Source: Pseudomonadota bacterium (lineage in GTDB: Bacteria > Pseudomonadota > Alphaproteobacteria > Acetobacterales > Acetobacteraceae). Taken from it: DNA of 43,828 nt. The DNA lies in assembly GCA_021808545.1 (NCBI GenBank), contig JAKBBM010000014.1, positions 1 to 43,828 of the forward strand, in the 5' to 3' direction. Made by a program: the position numbers and the translations under genes. This document shows positions 15,899-26,836 of this stretch, piece after piece. The notes beneath the pieces were generated by a model. That model was given only the letters and a program-made list of their open reading frames with translations, made no database searches and was not told the origin of the DNA. Each line of letters begins with the position of its first letter. Position 1 is the first letter of the stretch.

Positions 15899-17049
15899 AC
15901 GCCGCGTTTTCCGCGGCTCTGGCGCGGCTGTTGCCGCCGGGCATGCCGCCCCGCCTTGCGGTTGGCGTTTCCGGCGGGGCGGACAGCACGGCCCTAGCAC
16001 TTCTGACACATGATTATTGCACCGCGCGCGGCGGTGCTGTGCTGGCCTTGATCGCCGACCATGGTTTGCGGCCTGAATCAGCGGATGAGGCGGCGCTGAC
16101 CGCTCGGCGCCTGGCGGCGCATGGTATTGAGAGCTGGATTCTCACCCTGTCTATTCCGCCCGGCCCGGCTTTGCAGGCGCGTGCGCGCCAGGCCCGCCAT
16201 GCGGCGCTGGCTCATGCCGCGGCCAAGGGCGGGTTTTTGTATCTGTTACTGGGCCATCACGCGGCCGATCAGGCCGAGACGGTGGCCATGCGCCGCCTGC
16301 GCGGCCCCGGCGGGGCCGAGGGCATGGCCGCCTGGTCGGCCCGCAACGGGGTGGTGCTGCTGCGCCCGCTGCTGGACATGCCGCCTGCCGGGCTGCGTGA
16401 TTATTTGCGCGCGCGCGGCATGGAATGGGTGGAGGATCCCTCTAACCAGGCTTCCCGGTTTGAGCGCGCGCGGATTCGCGCCGCGGGCACCGGGCTTGCC
16501 GCCCCCCAGGGTGCGGCAGAGCGCATGGCGCGCGAGCAAGCAGTGGCCGCTTACCTTGCCGCCCATGCGCAAATTCATGGGGAGGGATTTGCAGTGCTGG
16601 ATGCCGATACCGCACCGCCCGCCGCCCTGGGCGGGCTGATCCGCGTGATTGGCGGCGCGGCTTATCCGCCCCGTCAGGCCGCTTTGGCCGGGCTGGCCGC
16701 CCGCTTGCGCCCGGCCACTTTGGGCGGGGTCCGTCTTATGCCGGCGGGGCGGTTTGGTCCTGGCTGGCTTTTGGTGCGCGAGCCGGCGGCCTGCGCCGCT
16801 CCCGTGCCGGCTGAACCGGGGGCTTTGTGGGATGGACGCTTTTACTTGCCCGCCTATGCAGATGATCCGGCATGGCTGGGCGCGCTGGGGGCGGATGTTG
16901 GCAAATATCGCGGCCATGGGGGGGTACCTGCGGTTATTTTGCGCACGCTGCCTTGTTTACGGCGGCGGGAAGACGGCGAAATCCGGTTTCCCATTCCGGC
17001 TTTGTGGGCACCGCCGGGGCCCATGGCACCCCACCCATTTCGTGCCTGA
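15889..17049 (+). CDS. tilS: tRNA(Ile)-lysidine synthase
   Basis: PP-loop ATPase that converts cytidine-34 of the CAU-anticodon tRNA-Ile to lysidine, making it read AUA. The nucleotide-binding motif SGGADS is at about 29-34 and the family run GHHAADQAETVAMRRLRG follows at about 120-137. The C-terminal part from about 260 is poorly conserved. With the TTG at 15889 the protein has 386 residues and the PP-loop lies at its usual distance from the start; this start overlaps the last 10 bases of cpoB. The frame is open from 15799, so other starts are possible. ftsH follows after 131 bases, the order common in alphaproteobacteria. Confidence 0.93.
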   Translation: MPLNAAFSAALARLLPPGMPPRLAVGVSGGADSTALALLTHDYCTARGGAVLALIADHGLRPESADEAALTARRLAAHGIESWILTLSIPPGPALQARARQARHAALAHAAAKGGFLYLLLGHHAADQAETVAMRRLRGPGGAEGMAAWSARNGVVLLRPLLDMPPAGLRDYLRARGMEWVEDPSNQASRFERARIRAAGTGLAAPQGAAERMAREQAVAAYLAAHAQIHGEGFAVLDADTAPPAALGGLIRVIGGAAYPPRQAALAGLAARLRPATLGGVRLMPAGRFGPGWLLVREPAACAAPVPAEPGALWDGRFYLPAYADDPAWLGALGADVGKYRGHGGVPAVILRTLPCLRRREDGEIRFPIPALWAPPGPMAPHPFRA

Positions 17050-17180
17050 AGCCATTTTATTTGTGCTGGGATGGGAAATCGGTGCAGAATACCCATCTTG
17101 GCTCTGTATGGTGGCGTGTTGGCCCGCGCGGCGCCGGAGCTTGTGGGTGAAGTGGGCCAAGTGAACTGGATCAAGTCTAG

Positions 17181-19094
<1,914 letters not shown>

Positions 19095-19104
19095 ACAGGT
19101 GGGC

Positions 19105-19554
19105 CTAAACCCGCTTTAGAAATGCGCGGAAGGCCTCCAGCGTGGCAGGGGAGATGTGGTGTTCCAGCCCTTCCGCGTCGTCTTCCGCCGTCTCCCTGGG
19201 CACGCCAATCGCGACCAGAACATCCACCACTAGCCGGTGCCGGGCGCGGCTGCGTGCGGCCAGCGCAACCCCGGCTTGCGTTAGGAACACGCCGCGATAG
19301 GGCTGGCTGGTGGCCAGCCCCGCGCGTTTAAGCCGTCCGATCGCCTTGATCGCGGTGGCGTGCGATACGCCGAGCCGTCGGGCGATGTCAGTCGGCCGGG
19401 CGGTGCCGGTGCTGGCATGCAGATCGTCGATGAGTTCGGCATAATCTTCTAGCAGCGCGTGCGATTGCGCGGCCCGCATCTTGCCAAAGCGCCGGGCCTG
19501 GACCGGTTCGGCAGGTAAACTGGCCGTTATGTCGGGAAGGGAAGGCGCGCTCAT
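19105..19554 (-). CDS. mntR: Manganese-responsive regulator MntR
   Basis: DtxR-family metal-sensing repressor, 149 residues. A winged helix-turn-helix (about 45-100, RPTDIARRLGVSHATAIKAIGRLKRAGL) is followed by the dimerisation and metal-binding domain, with H, D and E ligand-type residues in ARHRLVVDVLVAIGVPRETAEDDAEGLEHHI. The N-terminal extension resembles E. coli MntR. The start at 19554 is chosen because a GGAG site precedes it; 32 further codons are open upstream. No mntH or other manganese transporter is in the window. It is divergent from hfq, with 209 bases between the start codons. Confidence 0.92.
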   Translation of the reverse strand: MSAPSLPDITASLPAEPVQARRFGKMRAAQSHALLEDYAELIDDLHASTGTARPTDIARRLGVSHATAIKAIGRLKRAGLATSQPYRGVFLTQAGVALAARSRARHRLVVDVLVAIGVPRETAEDDAEGLEHHISPATLEAFRAFLKRV

Positions 19555-19763
19555 ATCGCTTATCTCCGGAAGAATTGGCGTTGCATGTATGCGGGCCATA
19601 AGCCAGGGCATGGGCGGTTGCCGCGCCGCACAAATTAGATATACTCGCAATACCGGCGGTGCGCGCCACGCAGCCGCCGGAAACTTCCGCTTTTAGACTA
19701 ACCCTGAAGATCAAGTTAACTCAAACATCGCCCCAAGCGGGTGACAAAAACAAGGACTTCGCC

Positions 19764-20105
19764 GTGGCCAACGAAAAATCGCAAAACGTGCAGGACGTGT
19801 TCCTCAATCATGTGCGCAAGAGCAAAACGCCGGTTACGGTGTTTTTGGTCAATGGCGTGAAACTGCAGGGCGTTATCACCTGGTTCGATAATTTCTCCGT
19901 GCTGTTGCGCCGCGATGGCCATACACAGCTCGTTTATAAGCACGCCATCAGCACCGTCATGCCTGGTGCGCCGATCATGCTATTCGATGCCGCCCGTGGC
20001 GAGGGGGCGGCTTCCGCGCCAGCCGCGCCGCCTGCCGAAGGCTCTTCCACGCTCAAGCTGCACCGCGCCGCCGAGTCGGACTATGACGGGGATACTGAAA
20101 ACTGA
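19764..20105 (+). CDS. hfq: RNA chaperone Hfq
   Basis: Sm-like hexameric RNA chaperone of 113 residues that pairs small RNAs with mRNAs. The Sm1 part [22 protein letters not shown] and the Sm2 motif YKHAISTV are present at about 10-70. A C-terminal tail of about 40 residues, Ala/Pro-rich then acidic, follows. The GTG at 19764 gives the family's normal N-terminus (ANEKSQNVQ) and has an AAGGA ribosome site; an extended frame begins at 19659. hflX follows immediately, the usual pairing. Confidence 0.97.
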   Translation: MANEKSQNVQDVFLNHVRKSKTPVTVFLVNGVKLQGVITWFDNFSVLLRRDGHTQLVYKHAISTVMPGAPIMLFDAARGEGAASAPAAPPAEGSSTLKLHRAAESDYDGDTEN

Positions 20106-20206
20106 AAGAGACGGCACCGCCGCCCAGTCGGGCGGCCATTCTTCTGCCCTGGGATAAGGAAGCCGCCCGCCTTAGCGGGACATCCGCGCGCTCGGCCGAG
20201 GCGCGC

Positions 20207-21385
20207 TTGGCCGAGGCAGTGGGCTTGGCCGCTTCCATCGGGCTTGTAGTGGTGCATGAGCAAGTCTTTCAGCTGCGCAGCCTCACCCCGGCGACCTTGC
20301 TTGGCAAGGGACAGGTGGAGATGGCCGGTGCCGCCTTGCGCGCTGCCGAGGTGGATGTGGCGGTGGTCGATGCCGCGCTAACCCCCGTGCAGCAGCGCAA
20401 CCTGGAAACCGCCTGGAAATGCAAGGTCATCGACCGCACAGGGCTGATCTTGGATATTTTTGGCGCCCGTGCGCGTACGCGCGAGGGCGCGCTGCAGGTT
20501 GAACTGGCGCATCTTGAGTATCAGCGCTCGCGCCTTGTGCGCTCCTGGACCCATCTTGAGCGCCAGCGCGGCGGTTTTGGCTTCCTTGGCGGCCCCGGCG
20601 AAACGCAGATCGAGGCCGACCGCCGTTTGATCGGCGACCGGATCGTGCGGCTGAAGGCGGAGCTGGAGGAGGTGCGGCGCACGCGCGGACTGCATCGCGG
20701 GGCGCGCAAAAAAGTGCCTTATCCCATCGTGGCGCTGGTCGGCTACACCAATGCCGGCAAATCCACCCTGTTCAATGCGCTCACCGGCGCCCTGGTGGTG
20801 GCCGAGGATCAGCTTTTTGCGACGCTTGACCCAACCATGCGCGGCCTCGCCCTGCCTTCGGGGCGGCAGATTATTTTGTCGGACACGGTGGGGTTTATCT
20901 CCGAATTGCCGACCGAGCTGGTTGCCGCCTTCCGCGCCACGCTGGAGGAGGTGGCCGAGGCCGATTTGCTGCTGCATGTGCGCGATATTTCTCATCCCGA
21001 TACCGAGGCCCAGGCGCGCGATGTCCGCAATGTGCTGACCCGCATGGCCAAGGATAGCGCGCTGGACGAGGATTGGCCCGCCCGCACGCTGGAAGTGCTG
21101 AACAAGGCCGATATTCTGGGCGGTGTCGAGCAGATCGTCCAGGCGGATGGTATTGCTGTTTCGGCGTTGACGGGCGAGGGGCTGCCCCGGCTGCTGGCCG
21201 AGATCGATGCGCGGCTCGCCGCCCGGCTGGAGGTGGTGGAAGTGGAGATTCCGGTGGCCGATGGCGCCCGGCTGGCCTGGGCTTACCGCCATGGCGAGGT
21301 GCTCGCCCGCACCGATGACGACACGCATGTCACCCTGAAATTGCGCCTGTCCGCCGCGGATAGGGCGCGTTTTGCGGCATTATGA
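20207..21385 (+). CDS. hflX: Ribosome-rescue GTPase HflX
   Basis: GTPase that binds the 50S subunit and splits stalled ribosomes. The first usable conventional start is TTG at 20207 (392 residues). The HflX-specific N-terminal domain spans about 1-160, with TLLGKGQVE, DRTGLILDIFGARARTREGALQVELA and the GGPGETQIE motif. The G domain follows: G1 GYTNAGKST (about 181-189), G3 DTVGF (about 225-229) and G4 NKAD (about 300-303). The frame is open without a stop back to 20099 and reads RAAILLPWDKEAARLSG, which looks like authentic HflX N-terminus, so the true start is probably upstream at a rare codon such as CTG 20102, overlapping the hfq stop. It overlaps the next gene by 4 bases. Confidence 0.95.
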   Translation: MAEAVGLAASIGLVVVHEQVFQLRSLTPATLLGKGQVEMAGAALRAAEVDVAVVDAALTPVQQRNLETAWKCKVIDRTGLILDIFGARARTREGALQVELAHLEYQRSRLVRSWTHLERQRGGFGFLGGPGETQIEADRRLIGDRIVRLKAELEEVRRTRGLHRGARKKVPYPIVALVGYTNAGKSTLFNALTGALVVAEDQLFATLDPTMRGLALPSGRQIILSDTVGFISELPTELVAAFRATLEEVAEADLLLHVRDISHPDTEAQARDVRNVLTRMAKDSALDEDWPARTLEVLNKADILGGVEQIVQADGIAVSALTGEGLPRLLAEIDARLAARLEVVEVEIPVADGARLAWAYRHGEVLARTDDDTHVTLKLRLSAADRARFAAL

Positions 21386-22200
21386 CCCAGGATCAGATCA
21401 ACGCCGTCATCGCGCTGCTGCGCACTGTTTCCCGCACTGAGATCTTACCTCGCTTCAAGAATTTAGGGGTGGGCGATGTGCGCAGCAAATCCGGCCCGCT
21501 GGATCCGGTGACGGTGGCCGATGAGGCGGCCGAACGCGCGCTGCATGCCGGGTTGCGGGCCTTGTTCCCCGGCGATGACGTGATCGGCGAGGAAGCGGTT
21601 TCGGCCGGCGTGGCGACAGTTGCGCGGCTCTCTCATCCTGGCCGGGTGTGGGTGGTGGACCCAATCGATGGCACCGCCAATTTTGCCGCCGAGCTGCCGC
21701 TCTTTGGGGTTATGGTGGCGCTGGTGGAAGATGATGCGCCGCAAGCCGGGTTCATCTTCGATCCCATCGGCGATGATTGCGCCTATGCGATGGCCGGGCA
21801 GGGGGCTTACTTGCGCGCGGCCGATGGCGGTGAGCGCCGCTTGCGCGCTGCCCCGCCAGTGCCGGTGGGGCAGATGGTGGGCTCCATGTCCTGGCGGTAT
21901 ATGGAAGAGCCGCTGCGCAGCCATGTGCTGCACCGGCTGGACCGGCTGGCCGCGGTCACCGATTATCGCTGTGCCGCGCATCAATACCGCATGCTGGCGG
22001 CCGGCCATTGCCATGCGCAAATGTTCCGCAAGCTCATGCCCTGGGACCATGTGGCGGGTGTGCTGCTGCATGGCGAGGCGGGCGGCACCGCCCGGCATTT
22101 TGACGGCACGCCCTACCGCCCCTCGAACATGGGTGGCGGGCTGCTGCTGGCACCCGATCCGGCAAGCTGGGAGGCGCTGGCCAGCGCGATACTGCGTTAG
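21382..22200 (+). CDS. Inositol monophosphatase-family phosphatase
   Basis: Lithium-sensitive-type sugar or nucleotide phosphatase, 272 residues. All metal-site motifs of the family are visible: GEE (about 71-73), the central DPIDGTANF (about 93-101) and the C-terminal WDHVAG (about 215-220). The start overlaps hflX by 4 bases (ATGA), so it is translationally coupled. Substrate cannot be fixed: inositol phosphate, histidinol phosphate and PAP phosphatases share the motifs; SuhB-type proteins are the closest familiar group. Confidence 0.9.
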   Translation: MTQDQINAVIALLRTVSRTEILPRFKNLGVGDVRSKSGPLDPVTVADEAAERALHAGLRALFPGDDVIGEEAVSAGVATVARLSHPGRVWVVDPIDGTANFAAELPLFGVMVALVEDDAPQAGFIFDPIGDDCAYAMAGQGAYLRAADGGERRLRAAPPVPVGQMVGSMSWRYMEEPLRSHVLHRLDRLAAVTDYRCAAHQYRMLAAGHCHAQMFRKLMPWDHVAGVLLHGEAGGTARHFDGTPYRPSNMGGGLLLAPDPASWEALASAILR

Positions 22201-22208
22201 CGGGGCGT

Positions 22209-23192
22209 TTAGCCAATAAGCCGCGCCAGCCGGACGGCGGTATGGCCATGGCTGACCTTAAGGCTGGGCATGACCAGAATCAGACCCGGTTCGGGCGTGG
22301 TGATGGGCTCATCTCCGTCATGGGCGATCACGGTTCCGGCTTCGGGGATGATGTCGCCGCCACGGAAATCCCGGATGAAGGTAAAACGGTTGGTCCGTGC
22401 CGTGACCGTATGCACAACTTGGGCAAAAGCGGGCTTTATGGCGGGCGGGGCGGGCGTGTCTGTCATCTCGGCATGGCGCAGCAGGGCAGCCAGGCTGGCC
22501 CGGCTTTGCGCGACCGCATTATGGGTCCAGTGCTGACCGGCCTCCACCAGCAAGGCTGTGGCGTTTTGCTCACCCGCCTCGGTAAAGCGCCCGTAATCGA
22601 TCAGCCGTTTGCCGCTGGTATGGCCCGAATCCGCCACCACCATGCCCGGCGTGCCCACGGCAAACGCCAGATCCCGCCCGCGCTGGCCCGCGCCGCATAA
22701 CAGCAGCGGATCCGAGGGCCAGAGCATGGTATGCATGTCGAGCAGCAGGTCGGCCGTATCGATCAGCGGGCGGATTTCGCGCGCCCGGTCCAGCTCGGCC
22801 GAGCGGCGCACGCCAAAAAGCTGGAAATCATCCCAGACGCGGTTGAGATCCTCCTCAACGAAGCGCGAGGCGACCGGGTTTTCAGCATCGAACCGGGCAA
22901 AGGCAGCGAGATTGGCAAAGCCCAGTGTCAACCGGCCGCGCAAGGGCATGAAACCCGTCTGCAAAATTTCGGATAATACGATGGCGCCGGCGATTTCATT
23001 GCCGTGAATCAGCGAAATTGCGGTGACATGCGGCCCGTCCCGTCCCGAATCGAGCGTGGTGAAACCAGGGATTCCGGTATTGCCAGCGATGAAGGGTGAG
23101 AGATCGGGCGGTGCGATTTCCAAGGCAAAATGCGGCAGCCCGGCCGGATTGGCGGGCGTGGCACTGGTTTCGGGCGATGGTCCGGAACTCAT
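22209..23192 (-). CDS. Succinylglutamate desuccinylase/aspartoacylase-family protein
   Basis: Zinc-dependent carboxypeptidase-like hydrolase, 327 residues. The first zinc motif is HGNE (LIHGNEIAG, about 63-66) and the second ligand is the His of LLDMHTMLW. The C-terminal 100 residues form the barrel-like domain of the AstE/AspA family. The Met at 23192 begins a low-complexity Ser/Pro stretch followed by the conserved FALEIAPPDLSPF; a frame of 71 more codons upstream has no family resemblance and is ignored. Convergent with the inositol phosphatase gene and divergent from the ELM1-type gene. Deacylation of an N-acyl amino acid is likely; the exact substrate is unknown. Confidence 0.87.
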   Translation of the reverse strand: MSSGPSPETSATPANPAGLPHFALEIAPPDLSPFIAGNTGIPGFTTLDSGRDGPHVTAISLIHGNEIAGAIVLSEILQTGFMPLRGRLTLGFANLAAFARFDAENPVASRFVEEDLNRVWDDFQLFGVRRSAELDRAREIRPLIDTADLLLDMHTMLWPSDPLLLCGAGQRGRDLAFAVGTPGMVVADSGHTSGKRLIDYGRFTEAGEQNATALLVEAGQHWTHNAVAQSRASLAALLRHAEMTDTPAPPAIKPAFAQVVHTVTARTNRFTFIRDFRGGDIIPEAGTVIAHDGDEPITTPEPGLILVMPSLKVSHGHTAVRLARLIG

Positions 23193-23272
23193 GACACCCA
23201 ATGTAACCGTGTTCTGCCGGGGCGCAATGCGCGCGGGTTGACGCGCGCGTCCGCCCCCGCCAAAGCCGGACC

Positions 23273-24199
23273 ATGGAGACAGCCAGAATTTTTTGCGCCG
23301 ATCTCGCGGGTCTGCGGAATCAGGCGCTGGGTTTGGCGGAAGCCGCGAAACTCGCCCCCGACCTGCGGCCCTTGCGCTTTTTGCCGCCTTGGCAGCGGAT
23401 TCCAACGAATTTCTGGTTCAACCCGCGCTTGGCGGTGGGGGCTGAAGCCTTTGCGCCGCCGCTGCCTCAGGTGGTGATGGGGGCTGGCGGTGCTGGTTGC
23501 CGTGTGGCGGCCACTTTACGCGGGCGGGACGTACGGGCGGTGGCGATCCAGCATCCGCGTATGGCGTTGGCGAAGTTCGACCTTGTTTTCGCCGCCCGGC
23601 ATGATGGGATTTCGGGGGAGAATGTTGTTGTCACCCGCACGGCGCTGCACCGGGTCACACAGGCGCGCCTGGCGGCGGAGCGGGCAGTCTGGGCGCCGCG
23701 TTTTGCTGCCCATAGGCGCCCCCTGGTTGCCGTGCTGCTGGGCGGGGCGAATGGGCGTTACCGTTTTGGTGCTTCCGAGGCGCATGCGCTGGCCAGGCAG
23801 CTTGCCGCCATCGCGCCCGAGGCGGGGCTGGTGATCACGCCCTCGCGCCGTACAGCGCCCGAGGTGGTGGAGATATTGCGCGCGGCACTGGAGCCGCTGG
23901 GTGCTTGGATCTGGGATTTCACGGGTGAGAATCCCTATTTCGGCATGCTCGCCTGCGCGGATGCGATCATCGCCACGGCGGATTCGGTGTCTATGGTCTC
24001 GGAAGCGGTGGCAACGTCGGCCCCTGTTTATTTGGTGCGGCTGCCGGGGCGCTCGGTGCGCATTGGCGCCTTCATGGACGCCTTGGCGCGCGATGGCCGT
24101 GTGCGCGATTTTGCCGGACGGCTGGAGCTGTGGGATACGGAGCCGCTGGATGACACGCAAATGGCGGGGGATGAGCTGCGCCGCCGTCTGGGGTTGTGA
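23273..24199 (+). CDS. ELM1/GtrOC1-type putative glycosyltransferase
   Basis: Protein of 308 residues in the mitochondrial fission ELM1 family (DUF1022), which has a GT-B-like fold. Recognised motifs include GLRNQALGLAEA at the N-terminus, IQHPRMALAKFDLVFAARHDG in the middle, LLGGANGRYRF opening the C-terminal half and the nucleotide-site-like run ADAIIATADSVSMVSEA. In plants ELM1 recruits the mitochondrial fission factor DRP3A, but bacterial members resemble glycosyltransferases and sit near cell-envelope genes. It is 6 bases before the 628-residue unknown gene, so the two are probably co-translated. The sugar and acceptor are unknown. Confidence 0.8.
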   Translation: METARIFCADLAGLRNQALGLAEAAKLAPDLRPLRFLPPWQRIPTNFWFNPRLAVGAEAFAPPLPQVVMGAGGAGCRVAATLRGRDVRAVAIQHPRMALAKFDLVFAARHDGISGENVVVTRTALHRVTQARLAAERAVWAPRFAAHRRPLVAVLLGGANGRYRFGASEAHALARQLAAIAPEAGLVITPSRRTAPEVVEILRAALEPLGAWIWDFTGENPYFGMLACADAIIATADSVSMVSEAVATSAPVYLVRLPGRSVRIGAFMDALARDGRVRDFAGRLELWDTEPLDDTQMAGDELRRRLGL

Positions 24200-24205
24200 G
24201 AGAAT

Positions 24206-26092
24206 ATGTTGGATATTGAAACGTTCGATAATACGCGCGGCGGCAATGTGGTTTATAAGGCGCTGGCGCACCCTTTGGCCGCACGCGCGCTGGCGGAGCT
24301 TGCCGCGCGGGCCGGGCGCGTGGCGCTGGTGGACCCCGATGGCATTGCCCCGGCCTTGCTGGCCTTGTGCCCGGCTTTGCGCGTGGCGGGGGTGTATGTG
24401 CAGGATGTGCACGCTGTTGGCCGGCCTTGCGGCGGGCAAACCGCGTATGCGTTGACCGAACTGCCCAGGGCTTTGGCCGATACGGTGCTGATCGCCGCCT
24501 TTGATGCCGCGCGCGTGGCCGAACGGCTGCAGCGCTTTTTGCCGGCGGGCGCAGCACTGCTCACGCTGGATGCGGCCCGGCTGCCGCAGGACTGGCTGAC
24601 CGTGCCGCAGCGTTATCTGGAGCCCAAGAATTTCGCCACCAATTTCGTGTTTTTCCGCGATGATGACCATGCCGCCACCCGCCTGACCACGGCCAATTAC
24701 TGGGCCGGGTACGGGGCGCAAGGGGTGCGGTTTCAGCATATATTGTTCGGTGAGGATGGCGCGGTTCTGGCCGAATGGGAAACGCCAGCCCCCCAGGGGC
24801 CGGGCGGCTATGTGCTGGATAGCCAGGATGTGCGCACGCGCTTTGGGCTGGGGCCGTTCACGGGGCAGCTTTTCATCCATGCCATAGGTGTCGCCGGGCA
24901 TGATGTGGTGAAATACGCGCTCGATACGTATGCCACCGATGGCGGGACGCTGCTCTCTTGCACGCATGACGCCAATGCCTGGCCGAGCATGTGCTTTGCC
25001 GGGTTGCCCGCGCCGCGCGCGGATGAGCGGGTGGTGCTGTGGGTGCAAAACAGCCATGCCGTGCCCATTCCCGCCGGCGCCTTGGCGCTGGACCGCATGG
25101 GGGCGCAAGCCCCTGTTGCCATTGCCGAAGAGATCGCGCCTTTTGCCACCCGGGCGGTGGATGTGGCGGATTTGTTCCCCGGCTTGCACTGGCCGGCACA
25201 GCTTGAATTTTTGGCCGGACGGCATGTGGTGCGTCCGCGTTACGAGGTAACACGCGCTGGGCGTACCCGCATTGCGCATGTCAATGTCGAGCGCGCCGAT
25301 TTGCGCCCCGATCCGGGCATCGCCAGCCTGCCAGAGGAAATGGGGCGGGGGTTTTTGCTGCCATTTCCGGTGCTGCCGCGCGCGCGTTTTCGTACGCTCA
25401 TGCTGCCCACGCCGATGGCCGAGACGGAAGATAACACGCCACTGCGGCTGGATGTGTTCGACGCCAAAGGCGGGCAACTGGCCAGCCATTATATGGGCCT
25501 GTTACCGCGTGGGCATGAAGGCGCGCTCGATCTGGATGAGATTCTGCCAGCCGATGCGCTGCAAGCGGGCGGCCATGCCGAGTTGGTTTACGATTTTCGC
25601 GAAGGCGGGGCCGCCAATGGCTGGCTGCACGCTTTATTCCGGTTTGAGGACAAGGCCAGCGGCCATGCGGCGGAGAGCAGTTTTGGCGCGCATATCTTCA
25701 ACACGCTCATGGTCTATAAGAATGAGCCGCAAAGCTACACGGGCAAGCCGCCGGGCCTGTCCACGCGCTTGTTTCTGAAGCTTGGGTTTGGCGGGCGGGA
25801 GAGTTTCTGCGTGTTGATTTACCCAGCTTCGGCCCCATGGGTGGCGCAGTCCAGCACGGATCTTGAACTCTACGATGCAGTTGGCACCCTGCTGGAGAAG
25901 ACGCATCTAGCCATTGCCTGTTCGGGCTCGGCCCTGGTGAGCCCGGCGGCGCATTTTTCCGCTTCCGCCTTAAACGCGGCGGGGACGGGCGGTTACGTGC
26001 TGATCCGCGACACAACCTGCCGCCTATTCGGTTTCCATGGGCTGGATGATGGACAAGGCGGCTTCTCGCTCGACCATATGTTTGGTTTTTAG
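24206..26092 (+). CDS. Unrecognised 628-residue protein, operonic with ELM1-type gene
   Basis: I do not recognise a family. The N-terminal 135 residues read like a Rossmann-type alpha/beta domain: alternating hydrophobic strands (VALVDPDG, VAGVYVQDV, DTVLIAAFD, AALLTLDAA) at regular spacing. The remainder is strand-rich with no membrane segment or signal peptide. Residues about 140-250 and 500-600 have similar texture (NFVFFRDDDH, FNTLMVYKNEP; LDSQDVRTRFGLG, LELYDAVGTLLE), suggesting beta-sandwich domains, perhaps related to one another. There is no obvious catalytic signature. It follows the ELM1-type gene by 6 bases, so a role in making or handling a glycan is an inference from context. The last 69 bases overlap the end of the bpt gene on the other strand. 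Confidence 0.8.
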   Translation: MLDIETFDNTRGGNVVYKALAHPLAARALAELAARAGRVALVDPDGIAPALLALCPALRVAGVYVQDVHAVGRPCGGQTAYALTELPRALADTVLIAAFDAARVAERLQRFLPAGAALLTLDAARLPQDWLTVPQRYLEPKNFATNFVFFRDDDHAATRLTTANYWAGYGAQGVRFQHILFGEDGAVLAEWETPAPQGPGGYVLDSQDVRTRFGLGPFTGQLFIHAIGVAGHDVVKYALDTYATDGGTLLSCTHDANAWPSMCFAGLPAPRADERVVLWVQNSHAVPIPAGALALDRMGAQAPVAIAEEIAPFATRAVDVADLFPGLHWPAQLEFLAGRHVVRPRYEVTRAGRTRIAHVNVERADLRPDPGIASLPEEMGRGFLLPFPVLPRARFRTLMLPTPMAETEDNTPLRLDVFDAKGGQLASHYMGLLPRGHEGALDLDEILPADALQAGGHAELVYDFREGGAANGWLHALFRFEDKASGHAAESSFGAHIFNTLMVYKNEPQSYTGKPPGLSTRLFLKLGFGGRESFCVLIYPASAPWVAQSSTDLELYDAVGTLLEKTHLAIACSGSALVSPAAHFSASALNAAGTGGYVLIRDTTCRLFGFHGLDDGQGGFSLDHMFGF

Positions 26093-26836
26093 CGGCGTGC
26101 GGGCCGGGCTGGCGGCGGCGTTCAGCTCCACCCATTGCCCGCCGCGCAAGATTTCGGCGGGCCGGAATTTGGCTTTATAAGCCATTTTCCGGCTCTCCTC
26201 GACCCAGTAACCCAGATAGACATTGGGAAGATCCAGCTCCACCGCGCGCGCCACCAGCCAGAGCACGGCATAGGTGCCAATTGAGCGGGCTTGCAGGCTG
26301 GTATCGAAAAAGGAATAGACAGCGGAGAGCCCGTCGCTCAGCCGGTCGGTCAGGCAGGCGCCGGCAAGCGTGCCATCGGGCAGCCGGAATTCCACCAGAG
26401 AGGTCTCGATCGGCGTATCCTCGACCATGGCCCGGTAATCGTAAAAACTCATCGTCGCCATGTCGCCCTCGCCATGGCGGGCCTGCTGATAGGTTTGGAA
26501 CAGGGCAAATTGCTCGGCCGTGGCGCGTGGCGGCATTTCCTGCACTTGTATGTCGGCATTGAGGCGGGCAATGCGCCGCTGGGTGCGGTTGGGGCAGAAA
26601 TCATGCGCGCGGATGCGGATGGGCACGCAGGCCGAGCAACTGGGGCAGACCGGGGCGTAGGCAATATTATGGCTGCGCCTGAACCCCCCGCGCGAGAGCC
26701 GGTCGTGCAGGCTTTCGGCGAGCACGCCGGCCAGTTCCGTTACCACCTTGCGCTCCGTGCGGCCTGGCACATAAGGGCAGGGTAGAGGGGCCGTGGTATA
26801 GAAAAAGTGCGGCCGGCGGGCGGGCTTGTAGCTCAT
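26024..26836 (-). CDS. bpt: Aminoacyl-tRNA-protein transferase (Bpt/Ate)
   Basis: N-degron enzyme of 270 residues that moves leucine or arginine from tRNA to the N-terminus of target proteins, marking them for ClpAP. The N-terminal cysteine cluster VCPSCSACVPIRI, the YVPGRTERKVVTEL opening and the C-terminal domain with TDRLSDGLSAVYSFFD, LGYWVEESRKMAYKAKFRP are all typical of bacterial Bpt. Substrate amino acid cannot be read directly. The start at 26836 shares one base with the stop of the upstream GT87 gene (TAATG), so the two are coupled. About 20 C-terminal residues, in the overlap with the 628-residue gene, go beyond the usual end. Confidence 0.92.
   Translation of the reverse strand: MSYKPARRPHFFYTTAPLPCPYVPGRTERKVVTELAGVLAESLHDRLSRGGFRRSHNIAYAPVCPSCSACVPIRIRAHDFCPNRTQRRIARLNADIQVQEMPPRATAEQFALFQTYQQARHGEGDMATMSFYDYRAMVEDTPIETSLVEFRLPDGTLAGACLTDRLSDGLSAVYSFFDTSLQARSIGTYAVLWLVARAVELDLPNVYLGYWVEESRKMAYKAKFRPAEILRGGQWVELNAAASPARTPLKTKHMVEREAALSIIQPMETE

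Noticed and set aside
23516-25489. 657-codon open frame on the minus strand
   Set aside because: It runs antisense across the ELM1-type gene and the 628-residue gene. Its translation is rich in Arg, His, Gln and Gly and shows no domain, whereas the plus-strand proteins are coherent. Long antisense frames are common in GC-rich DNA.
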